A stretch of DNA of 64,000 nt from Neosynechococcus sphagnicola sy1 (GTDB taxonomy: Bacteria > Cyanobacteriota > Cyanobacteriia > Neosynechococcales > Neosynechococcaceae), in NCBI RefSeq assembly GCF_000775285.1, contig NZ_JJML01000042.1, forward strand, positions 1 through 64,000, given 5' to 3'. Positions 56,428 to 64,000 of this stretch are shown one piece after another; the first letter of the stretch is position 1, and each line of letters opens with the position of its first letter. The notes beneath the pieces are model-generated. The model did no database searches. It was not told the DNA's origin and was given only the letters and a program-made list of their open reading frames with translations. Position numbers and translations under genes: made by a program.

Positions 56428-57597
56428 ATGATCATGGGTGTAGCCGTTCCTCTGGAGCTAGGCCACTCTCCGATCATGGCATCGGCATGCATCCCATTGT
56501 CCACCCCCGATCTTTTTCTAGTCCCGCCCTCAATTTTGACAATGCAAATTTCCCCTCAGAATTGGGTTCAGCGACCTAAACCCGACTATAGAATAGACAA
56601 ACCGCCAGCTAATCTGGAGCCACATTTTCAATCTGTTGGCATCGCTATGCATGCTTCGACTCTCAGTAGTCATCCCTATGGACATGAAGTCACCCACACT
56701 CTGATAGGCACTCCATCAGAGGCCATGTCCCTACAGCGAACCGATGGGGCAGCACAGTCACTCTCTCCCCATCAAGTCATCTACCAACAGTTTCAGTCTC
56801 GTTACCCTACCGCAGGACTGATCGCCGAGTTACTGCAAATTCACGAGGGGAAATTTATTGTCCGTGCCCTAGTTCAGGTGGGCGGATCTACCCTGGCAAC
56901 GGGGATGGCGGCAGCCTATACCCCAGAACTGGCAGAGGATCAGGCCAGAGCCAGAGCCTTGGAAGTCTTGGGGATCATCTTGCCGTCCCATCGGGTTACC
57001 CCCCCGGAAACCTCACCCCTGACCTCCGCTTGTGAAGTCCAGGTGCGGCTGATGACCAATCATCAAAGCTCAGAGCGGTCGGCACCACCATCGAATAGTT
57101 TCGCCAGTCGTGAGTATCCTGCCCTGCAGGGCAGCCTCTTGGAACAACCCATTGAGCTACAGCCCAGCCCAGTGGCCGATCCGGATACGGGGCAATTCAT
57201 CCAGACACACCCGGAAATGGGTCGAGCTGAAGAATGGACAATGTCCGCTGATCCGGAAATCAACTACCCGGAAACGCAGCCACCTCACAGTACTGGCAAT
57301 CGATCCGGTAAAAGTAACAGCCCAACGCGAAAAACCCGTCCCGTTGAGCCAATCGCAAACAACTACCAGGCGGTTCCTCAGACGGCATCCGTGCAGACCG
57401 CCCCGATTGATCTTTCAGATGTGATTGCTCAAACTAGCATTGAAATGAAGCGTTTAGGGTGGACTGATGCCCAAGGCCGCAGCTATCTGCTCCAGACTTA
57501 CAAAAAGCGATCGCGCCAGCAACTCACCGACGCAGAACTCCTGGAATTTTTGCACTATCTCGAAGCCCAAACGTCACCCCAGGAGTCGCTGTTCTAA
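56428..57597 (+). CDS. conserved cyanobacterial hypothetical protein
   Basis: A 389-residue soluble protein that I cannot name functionally. A folded N-terminal part (about residues 110-190; SRYPTAGLIAELLQIHEGKF, GGSTLATGMAAAYTPELAED, ARALEVLGI) looks like proteins that read substrates by a strand-helix domain, reminiscent of Rad52/ERF-type cyanobacterial proteins ('A-T-G-x-A-x-A', 'A-E-D-x-A-R-x-R-A'). A long low-complexity Ser/Pro linker follows, then a compact C-terminal module SIEMKRLGWTDAQGRSYLLQ and KKRSRQQLTDAELLEFLHYL. ATG at 56428 or 56542 may be the start. It lies 16 bases after the GNAT gene. A bidirectional terminator follows. Confidence 0.6.
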   Translation: MIMGVAVPLELGHSPIMASACIPLSTPDLFLVPPSILTMQISPQNWVQRPKPDYRIDKPPANLEPHFQSVGIAMHASTLSSHPYGHEVTHTLIGTPSEAMSLQRTDGAAQSLSPHQVIYQQFQSRYPTAGLIAELLQIHEGKFIVRALVQVGGSTLATGMAAAYTPELAEDQARARALEVLGIILPSHRVTPPETSPLTSACEVQVRLMTNHQSSERSAPPSNSFASREYPALQGSLLEQPIELQPSPVADPDTGQFIQTHPEMGRAEEWTMSADPEINYPETQPPHSTGNRSGKSNSPTRKTRPVEPIANNYQAVPQTASVQTAPIDLSDVIAQTSIEMKRLGWTDAQGRSYLLQTYKKRSRQQLTDAELLEFLHYLEAQTSPQESLF

Positions 57598-57621
57598 CAT
57601 GAAATTAGTTTGCAAAGAGTA

Positions 57622-57646
57622 TTTTGAGGGTTAAAAACCCTCAAAA
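57622..57646. terminator. bidirectional Rho-independent terminator
   Basis: TTTTGAGGGTT (57622-57632), a loop of three A's, and the exact complement AACCCTCAAAA (57636-57646) make an 11-bp stem with A/T tracts on both sides. It separates two converging genes and can end transcription in both directions. Confidence 0.85.
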
Positions 57647-57696
57647 AATAACTCGCTTTAAACCACGTTGTCCATCAGCAAACAGTTGACAAACGA

Positions 57697-58305
57697 CTAG
57701 TTGACCGCTGCCAGGGGACGGGTCGCCGACGGGCGACGGTCAATCACCTGATCAATCAGTCCATAGTCCTGAGCTTCCTCCGCGGACATGAAGAAGTCCC
57801 GTTCCGTGTCTTCTTGAATTCGCTCTAGGGGTTGCCCCGTGTGTTGGGCTAGCCACTGATTTAGCTGTTGCTTGTGGTAGAGAATTTCCCGAGCTTGAAT
57901 TTCAATATCCGTTGCCTGCCCCTGGGCACCCCCTAAGGGCTGGTGGATCATGATCCGAGAGTGAGGCAGACTCATGCGCTTGCCCTTGGTTCCCGCACTC
58001 AAGAGAAACGCCCCCATGCTGGCCGCCAAGCCCACACAAATAGTGGAAACATCGGGACGGATTTGATTGATCGTGTCAAAAATTCCCATGCCAGCTGTTA
58101 CAGAACCACCGGGAGAATTGATGTAGAGAAAAATATCCTTTTCGGGATCTTCGGCATCCAAAAACAATAATTGTGCCACAACCAGGTTGGCAACATCACT
58201 GTCGATGGCCTGTCCAAGGAAGACAATGCGCTCCCGCAGCAACCGTGAGTAAATGTCGAAGGCGCGTTCGCCCCGACCAGACTGTTCAATAACGATGGGG
58301 ATCAT
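57697..58305 (-). CDS. clpP: ATP-dependent Clp protease proteolytic subunit
   Basis: A 202-residue serine protease subunit. The catalytic triad is Ser96 ([11 protein letters not shown]), His121 ([15 protein letters not shown]) and Asp170 ([11 protein letters not shown]); [18 protein letters not shown] is also diagnostic. The start [20 protein letters not shown] is the usual mature-type N-terminus; the open frame reaches 56 codons upstream but that part is unlike ClpP. The protein forms a tetradecameric chamber working with ClpX or ClpC. Cyanobacteria have several ClpP paralogues and one ClpR; this one keeps all catalytic residues. Confidence 0.93.
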   Translation of the reverse strand: MIPIVIEQSGRGERAFDIYSRLLRERIVFLGQAIDSDVANLVVAQLLFLDAEDPEKDIFLYINSPGGSVTAGMGIFDTINQIRPDVSTICVGLAASMGAFLLSAGTKGKRMSLPHSRIMIHQPLGGAQGQATDIEIQAREILYHKQQLNQWLAQHTGQPLERIQEDTERDFFMSAEEAQDYGLIDQVIDRRPSATRPLAAVN

Positions 58306-58511
58306 TGGCGCTACCTGATGGATCTCTTTTCCACATTTTAACGACTGCCTCCGGTTGTCTGGAGAATTTGTTCTATCCTGAGTCTGTTGAGGGTTTGCAC
58401 CGAGCGGGGGGATGAGATAGCGTTGTCTATCGACCAGAACCCAGGCCACTAGCTCCAAGAGCCTGCCATCCAATTCCCATTGTTTGAAAAAACTCGTGAG
58501 GTCTACTACCC

Positions 58512-59339
58512 ATGAATTCCAGCCGTTCTGTTTCGATTCCCGGCACTAGCCTGCTGATAGTGCTAGCGATACTATTGCTGATGTTAATTACGGTCTTCAA
58601 GCCCTTTGTAATTGTCAATGCAGGTGAACGAGGGGTGCTGATGCAATTTGGCAAGGTGCAAGAGCAAGTGCTGGGAGAAGGACTGCACCCAATTGTCCCC
58701 GTGGTCACTACGGTCAAAACCCTCAGCGTTCGCGTCCAGAAACATCAATTTCCCACCCAAGCAGCTTCAAAAGACTTACAGGATGTGTTTGCCGATGTGG
58801 CGTTGAACTGGCACATCAAACCCGATCAGGCGAATACCGTCTTTCAACAGATTGGGGATGAACTTCAGGTAGTACAACGGGTGATCAACCCAGCGGTGGA
58901 AGAAGTCTTAAAAGCCGTGATGGCTCGATACACCGCCGAAGAAATTATCACCAAGCGAGGAGAAGTCAAGGCCGGGGTGGATGAAACCCTCACCCAGCGA
59001 CTAGCAAACTATCAACTAGCAGTAGATGATATTTCCCTGGTGAATGTGCATTTTTCCCAGCGGTTTAGCGAGGCAGTGGAGGCAAAGCAAATTGCCGAAC
59101 AAGATGCCAAACGGGCAGAGTTCATTTCTCAGAAGGCAGCGGTCGAAGCCCAGGCAGAGATTAACCGCGCTCGAGGGCAGGCGGAATCCCAACGGTTAGT
59201 TCGGGAAACCCTGACCCCTGAACTGCTCCAAAAATTGGCCATCGAAAAATGGGATGGGAAATTCCCTACGGTCTTAGGCGGCAATGGAGCCTTGCCCTTA
59301 ATTAATCTAGATGGGATGCCAAAACTCGGACAGAAGTAA
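58512..59339 (+). CDS. prohibitin-family (SPFH) membrane protein
   Basis: A 275-residue protein with one N-terminal membrane anchor ([18 protein letters not shown]) and an SPFH/band-7 domain: [40 protein letters not shown] and [20 protein letters not shown], then a long coiled coil ([20 protein letters not shown]). Prohibitins form ring-shaped scaffolds in the membrane and interact with FtsH proteases, including in thylakoid quality control. The C-terminus reads [15 protein letters not shown]. It diverges from clpP with about 200 bases between; both are proteostasis genes, but joint regulation is a guess. Confidence 0.88.
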   Translation: MNSSRSVSIPGTSLLIVLAILLLMLITVFKPFVIVNAGERGVLMQFGKVQEQVLGEGLHPIVPVVTTVKTLSVRVQKHQFPTQAASKDLQDVFADVALNWHIKPDQANTVFQQIGDELQVVQRVINPAVEEVLKAVMARYTAEEIITKRGEVKAGVDETLTQRLANYQLAVDDISLVNVHFSQRFSEAVEAKQIAEQDAKRAEFISQKAAVEAQAEINRARGQAESQRLVRETLTPELLQKLAIEKWDGKFPTVLGGNGALPLINLDGMPKLGQK

Positions 59340-59574
59340 ACAGCCTACTAAAGTACTCAGATAAGTTTAAGAACTTATTAAAAGTCCAGTGATTCTGATT
59401 TTCTGCGGATAAGTTGGAGGGCAAGATACCTCCTAACTGCGTCCCTAGCCCTACTCTGTGCTATCCCTCATGGATCACAGGTGGGGCTTCTGTTGTTGGC
59501 AACCCAGGCTTAATCAAAATCGTTATGACTATGATATATTCTTAGCGGTTCGATATCGTTAGGAGGATGAATTC

Positions 59575-60180
59575 ATGACCTTTGATGGAGCAAGCTGTAT
59601 CCGAGTGGGTCAATCAGCCCCGGACTTCATCGCCACAGCAGTTATTGATCAAGAATTTAAGACCCTCAAACTGTCGGATTACCGGGGCAAATACGTGGTG
59701 TTATTTTTCTATCCCCTGGATTTTACCTTTGTCTGCCCCACGGAAATTACCGCTTTTAGCGATCGCTACGAGGAATTTAAGTCGCTGAATACAGAGGTTC
59801 TGGGTGTATCGGTTGACAGTGTGTTTTCTCACCTGGCCTGGATTCAAACCGATCGCAAATTGGGGGGGGTCGGCGATCTGGCCTATCCCCTAGTCTCTGA
59901 TATCAAGAAGGAAATCGGAGCTGCCTACAATGTCCTAGATCCCGATGCGGGGATTACCCTGCGAGGACTGTTTATTATTGACAAAGATGGGGTAATGCAA
60001 CACGCCACCATCAACAATCTCTCCTTTGGTCGCAGTGTGGACGAAACCCTGCGCACCCTCCAGGCAATTCAGCACGTCCAATCTCACCCCGATGAAGTCT
60101 GTCCGGCGGGATGGCAGCCCGGTGACAAAACGATGAATCCTGATCCGGTGAAGTCGAAGACCTTCTTCGCAGCGGTTTAA
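59575..60180 (+). CDS. typical 2-Cys peroxiredoxin
   Basis: A 201-residue thiol peroxidase. The peroxidatic Cys54 is in [20 protein letters not shown] and the resolving Cys176 in [33 protein letters not shown] precedes it. It reduces hydrogen and alkyl peroxides with electrons from thioredoxin and is the usual 2-Cys Prx of cyanobacteria and chloroplasts. AGGAGG at 59561-59566 sits eight bases before the ATG. The roughly 235-base region upstream is AT-rich near TATGATATATTC (59530s), a probable -10 region. Confidence 0.94.
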   Translation: MTFDGASCIRVGQSAPDFIATAVIDQEFKTLKLSDYRGKYVVLFFYPLDFTFVCPTEITAFSDRYEEFKSLNTEVLGVSVDSVFSHLAWIQTDRKLGGVGDLAYPLVSDIKKEIGAAYNVLDPDAGITLRGLFIIDKDGVMQHATINNLSFGRSVDETLRTLQAIQHVQSHPDEVCPAGWQPGDKTMNPDPVKSKTFFAAV

Positions 60181-60267
60181 ATTCAGGCACAGCTCAGTCC
60201 CTCCTGCATTGGGTGGAGTGGGAAAGTTAATTAATCACGATCCAGCAATTGACGAGGTGCCCGAGCC

Positions 60268-60810
60268 ATGTTGACTGCGATTGATTTCAAGCATTTGTTC
60301 ACTCAGCGCTTCTTCCACAACTTTTTCCCGATCCCGGCCACCAACCTTCTGACTCTAGGAGCCGTGCCGCCGGACTTTGAGTTGTCCGATATCACCCACG
60401 GGCGATCGGTGAAGCTATCGGACTACTGGGGAAAGCAATCCGTGATTGTGGCCTTTACCCGGATCTTTAGCGCCAAAGTTTACTGCCCTCTGTGTTTTCC
60501 CCACATTCAAGCCCTGAATGGCCGCTACGAAGAGTTTACCCGCCAGGGAGCCGAAGTGTTGATGATCACTAGCACCGATCGGGAGCAAAGTCTGACCGTG
60601 GTTCAAGATTTGGGGCTGAAATTCCCCCTGTTGAGCGATTCAGACTGTCTGAGTTTTCGCGCCTATGGTGTGGGTCAGGCCCTGGGAGCCCCCTTACCCG
60701 CCCAGTTCGTGCTGGATCAGGAAGGACATCTTCGCTATAAACACCTGTTCTCTTTTTTGGAAGCCAATGCCGGCGTTGACACCCTCCTGAGTTCCCTGGC
60801 GACCCAGTGA
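60268..60810 (+). CDS. peroxiredoxin-like (AhpC/TSA) protein
   Basis: A 180-residue thioredoxin-fold protein with AVPPDFELSDITHGRSVKLS, FTRIFSAKVYCPLCFPHIQA and VLDQEGHLRYKHLF. The active-site Cys73 is in a C-P-L-C pair (Cys73/Cys76) rather than the T-x-x-C motif of normal peroxiredoxins, so it may act as a thiol-disulfide reductase or atypical PrxQ-like enzyme. The first 25 residues (MLTAIDFKHLFTQRFFHNFF) are aromatic and do not form a signal peptide. It lies 87 bases after the 2-Cys Prx gene in the same direction and may be cotranscribed, suggesting a joint role in peroxide defence. Confidence 0.8.
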   Translation: MLTAIDFKHLFTQRFFHNFFPIPATNLLTLGAVPPDFELSDITHGRSVKLSDYWGKQSVIVAFTRIFSAKVYCPLCFPHIQALNGRYEEFTRQGAEVLMITSTDREQSLTVVQDLGLKFPLLSDSDCLSFRAYGVGQALGAPLPAQFVLDQEGHLRYKHLFSFLEANAGVDTLLSSLATQ

Positions 60811-60827
60811 AGTGATCCTCAGAGAGT

Positions 60828-62790
60828 CTAGCGAGGGCGGGGCTGTATGGGAGTGGGGAGTACTACCTCTGCCAGTAACACTTCTCGAATCAACCGCGCG
60901 ATCGCGCGCTGGGCTAGCCCCCCGATAATTTCACGCCCCATCAGTTGTGCCTCTGGCTTCATCAGTAACTGGGGAATCAGCGGCAGCAAGCGGGTGGGGT
61001 CAAAGCCAGGGGTTTCCCGCAGGAGCAACCAGATCCGCTGGAAGTGTTCCAAGCTTTGCTGCTCTTCGGCAGGAGCCGCCGTTTTATGCACCGCCAGGCC
61101 CACCCGCTCTTGTAAAACAGCGGTGAGATTCTGAACCAGATTGCGGCCTAGGGCATCTAGACTTCTGGTTACTTCATTGACGAGTTGCTCACGAATAAAG
61201 TATCCCCGCTCCGAAAACAGGAAATCAACGGTCTGATCCACGACTTGATTGAGGTTGAAATCTCCACTGTTAGGGGCATTCCGTAGCAAATTCTCCAGCC
61301 GATTCCAGCGAAAATATCCGTCTTTGAACAGCAGATCTCGGAGGGAGTCCCGCAGTTCAGGAGCAGGGTCAGTGAGTAAGCGCTTGGCAACGTAGGGATA
61401 GGCTTTGCTCAGAACCTTGAAGTTAGGGTCAATATTAATGGCTATCCCTTCTAGGGTGACCAGCGATCGAATAATTAAGGCATAAAAGGCGGGCACCCGA
61501 AAGGGATACTCATACATCAGCGCCGACAGATCATCGGTAATGCTCTTGACGTTCAACTCGGCGACACTGGCTCCCAGAGCATTGCCAAAGACCTTTGCCA
61601 TCGCCGGAATAATGGGGGTGAGATCCGTATCTTCCGTCAGAAATCCTAGATTCACATAGTCCTGTGCCAACCCCTCAAAGTCTCGGTTGACCATGTGGAC
61701 GATGGCTTGTAGGAGTCCATAACGCTGCGGCACTTCAACTTCGCTCATCATCCCAAAGTCTAGGTAGGCCAGTCTGCCATCGGGCATCGCCAGTAAATTT
61801 CCAGGATGGGGGTCGGCATGGAAAAAGCCGTATTCCATCAACTGGCGCAGGGAGCATTGCACCCCTACCTCAATCAAATGGGTGGCATCAATCCCCTGGG
61901 CGCGAATCGCCTCCAGTTGGGTGAGTTTGGTGCCCGTAATCCATTCCATGGTCAGCACCCGCCGCCGGGTATACTGCCAGTAGATCCGGGGAATATAAAT
62001 CTCTTTGTTGTGGCCGTAGAGTTCAGCAAACCGCTCGGCGTTATGCCCTTCATGGGTGTAGTCCATCTCCTCAAAAATTCGGGCGGCGAACTCATCCACG
62101 ATTCCTACCAGGTCACTGCGGATGCGTTGGAACCGGCGCTGCGCCCATCCAGAAAGGGATCTGAGAATGTAAATGTCAATGGCAATGCGCTGGGCTAGAT
62201 CGGGACGCTGCACTTTGACCGCAACCACCTCACCCGTTTTGAGCTTGCCTTTGTAAACCTGCCCCAGGGAGGCCGCAGCAATTGGGTCGGCGGTCAGTTC
62301 TGCGTAAACTTCATCCGGGGGAGCCCCCAGCTCTTCTTCAATAAATTGGAATGCAACGTCGTTGGGGAAGGGGGGCAGTTGATCCTGGAGTTGGGAGAGT
62401 TCCTCCAGATAGACGGGGGGGAACCAGATCAGGGCGAGTCGAAAGTGCCTGACCAATTTTGATGTAGGCTGGTCCCAATTGCGTCAGCAACTCTCGCAAT
62501 TGCACTGCCTGCTGCCGCTGGTGATCTTGAGTCTGCCCCGTCAAGCGATCCCACCACAAACTCAAGACAAAGAGCAACGACGGCCAGAGAATCCGCATAA
62601 TTCGTTCCCAAACCTGTCGGGGGTGCTGGTCATAATGGTGGGTGATGACCAGGGGGTCGTACCGCAGAGCTTCTGTTTCGGGGGTATCCCAAAGAACATA
62701 GGGCGAAGGTGAAACAGTGGCAAGTGGCTGCACTTCCCCAGGAATCTCAGCTGGCGGTAATGTGGGATCAATCGGCTGGACACGCATGGA
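60828..62790 (-). pseudogene. ABC1/UbiB (AarF) atypical kinase family protein, frameshifted
   Basis: A member of the ABC1K family of about 653 residues. The first frame has MRVQPIDPTLPPAEIPGEVQ, RIMRILWPSLLFVLSLWWDR and LLTQLGPAYIKIGQALSTRP (KxGQ motif). A G7 run (62415-62421, plus strand) then shifts the frame; the second frame continues VYLEELSQLQDQLPPFPNDV, AAASLGQVYKGKL (Ala-rich loop), VAVKVQRP, FHADPHPGNLLAM and LAYLDFGMMSE. Deleting one base restores LVPPVYLEELSQ. The C-terminal 250 residues are present. In cyanobacteria and plastids ABC1K proteins act in prenylquinone/tocopherol metabolism and photoprotection. The break is probably a sequence error. Confidence 0.85.
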
Positions 62791-63104
62791 GGTAGCCTGG
62801 AGAGGAGCAGTTTTGTAAAGTATTGTAACAGAGACTCCTGGCACCGATCACTGGCCGTCTCCGGAACTTGGGGAGTGTCGTCATCGATCAGGGCTGGCAG
62901 TGTTGCTTCCTACCAACATTGTAGGTGTCAGACTGTTTCTGCAAAAAATCTCCAGTAATTGTCTGAAGAGGACATTACTCTCCTAATCCGTCACGTGACT
63001 GAAATCATCAATGTTGTTTGCCATCTCGGAGGTTTAGCAAAGTCTAGGCAGTACTTTGAACATACGATCCCCCCAGTGCTCAACGCCTTACGGCATGATC
63101 AGTC

Positions 63105-64000
63105 CTAGGTTATTGGTTTGGAGGAAATAGACTGGTGAAAGTGATCGAGCCAGGTCTGACTCAGCACCTTTAATCGGGTTCTGATTGTTGCATCAGCGCT
63201 CTGCGGATCAAAGCGATATCGGTAATGGAGTTCAACGATCGCCTGCAAGTCGGCGATCTGAGAAACGGATAACGCTTCACCGATGCGTTTGATCCAGGCT
63301 TTCAGAGACTCGTAGGGATAGCGGCCTAAGCCCGATGCGGTCAGCGTCTGTTCAATTAAGTAGAATGCGGAATCGTTACCCATGGCAGAATTGTGGGCGA
63401 TCTCCCTGGCTGCGATCCTTGGGGGTGTAAAACGCTTGACCCGTTTAGTTCGCCCAAATTGTCGGATCAGGATCAGAGCCAACGGAATCATCAACCACCA
63501 CCATTGGTTCAACCCGATCATCTGTTGAAGTTGATGCAATCCTGAAACAATTTTGAAACTTGCCAGTGACCAGAGATCGGCAAGGGCTTGCCAGGGGGAA
63601 GCTGCCCCATCTTCTAGGCTCGTCCAACTAGACGGGGTGGTGTCGAAGGCTTGCCAGTGACCGTTCAGATAAACCATTGCCCAAGCATGAGCATTGCGGT
63701 TACGGACGATGTATTGGTTTTCCCAGGGGCTAAATTCGTGAACGGAATAGCCCGTGGCATAACGTGCGGGGATGCCAGCGGCTCGCAGGAGCAGGGTAGT
63801 AGCGGTGGCAAAATATTCACAGTGCCCCGATCGATGAAACAGGAGAAAGGCAGAGAGGGGGGTGGTTGATTGATCGGGCCGACTCAGATTGAGAGAATAG
63901 GTAAAGTTTGTTTGAAAAAAGGCATCGATCTGCTTCAGGATATCTGGAGGAGATTTTTCCCGAAGATCCAGTTGCTGGAGGACAGTTTCCAGGGCTGGAC
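63105..64000 (-). CDS. transglutaminase-like membrane protein, 5' end outside window
   Basis: The frame is open to the end of the window, so about 297 C-terminal residues are seen. The transglutaminase-like triad is complete: Cys in FHRSGHCEYFATATT, His in VRNRNAHAWAMVYL and Asp in WQAFDTTPSSW. One membrane helix follows (WWWLMIPLALILIR, about 95 residues further on), then a cytosolic tail resembling DUF4129 (SLKAWIKRIGEALSVSQIAD, ELHYRYRFDPQSA). The full protein presumably starts with several helices, as in DUF3488/transglutaminase proteins (TgpA-like). Substrate is unknown. The 314-base gap to the ABC1 kinase gene holds no gene that I can see. Confidence 0.8.
   Translation of the reverse strand, partial: PALETVLQQLDLREKSPPDILKQIDAFFQTNFTYSLNLSRPDQSTTPLSAFLLFHRSGHCEYFATATTLLLRAAGIPARYATGYSVHEFSPWENQYIVRNRNAHAWAMVYLNGHWQAFDTTPSSWTSLEDGAASPWQALADLWSLASFKIVSGLHQLQQMIGLNQWWWLMIPLALILIRQFGRTKRVKRFTPPRIAAREIAHNSAMGNDSAFYLIEQTLTASGLGRYPYESLKAWIKRIGEALSVSQIADLQAIVELHYRYRFDPQSADATIRTRLKVLSQTWLDHFHQSISSKPIT

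Noticed and set aside
1-64000. tRNA, rRNA, CRISPR array or intact transposase
   Set aside because: No T-loop/acceptor pairs, rRNA-like sequence, regularly spaced direct repeats or DDE-type transposase motifs were found on either strand.

Overview
The window is chromosomal DNA from a cyanobacterium. Diagnostic genes are the NDH-1 subunit ndhO, the beta-carboxysome shell gene ccmP, a Tic20-family gene, urease genes, an unusual number of PAS/GAF/CBS histidine-kinase modules, and the octamer GCGATCGC (HIP1) recurring throughout (e.g. 273-280, 1589-1596, 2332-2339). I saw no rRNA, tRNA, CRISPR array, phage module or intact transposase. Species cannot be fixed from the sequence alone.

Layout. 0-3 kb: an AEC-type permease coupled to a small unknown gene, a decayed ORF with an in-frame amber stop, a frameshifted YqhA-family membrane protein and a possible MITE. 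3-5.6 kb: DUF1350 hydrolase, ccmP and a pentapeptide-repeat protein on the minus strand. 5.9-8.5 kb: ndhO, malate dehydrogenase, an orphan DNA methyltransferase. 8.6-22 kb: a glycan/secondary-metabolism-like stretch with two GT4 glycosyltransferases, a beta-helix protein, a 143-bp MITE, a cytochrome P450, an esterase starting at CTG, a DppC-like permease and two tandem paralogues that fuse a methyltransferase-like domain, TPRs and a GT41 (OGT/SPINDLY) domain. 22-32.4 kb: alaS, a small exported protein, and a two-gene phosphorelay locus (REC-GAF-GAF-kinase and a giant CBS-PAS-GAF hybrid kinase with REC and HPt). 32.5-39 kb: dxr, a four-cysteine microprotein, tic20, an exported protein, and a DUF928/CHASE2-Ser/Thr kinase pair. 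39.2-42.7 kb: ureD-ureA-ureB-ureC. 42.8-48.5 kb: WD40-TPR protein, ftsW, ccdA, a Tat-type exported beta-carbonic anhydrase. 48.5-64 kb: riboflavin synthase, bifunctional nuclease, hydrolase, retropepsin-like protease, feoAB with a Fur-like box, acetoacetate-decarboxylase family protein, GNAT, an unknown conserved protein, clpP, a prohibitin, two peroxiredoxins, an ABC1/UbiB kinase, and the 3' part of a transglutaminase-like protein.

A cross-cutting feature is at least eleven single-base frameshifts in otherwise well conserved genes, mostly in or beside short homopolymers and nearly all one-base gains. They hit the essential gene alaS and also ureC and ureD. The simplest reading is residual sequencing/assembly error rather than mass gene decay, so the genes typed here as pseudogene should be regarded as 'frameshifted as given' unless stated otherwise. 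The most unusual biology is the tandem methyltransferase-like/TPR/GT41 fusions beside other glycosyltransferases, and the giant CBS-containing hybrid kinase coupled by a start/stop overlap to a REC-led kinase.
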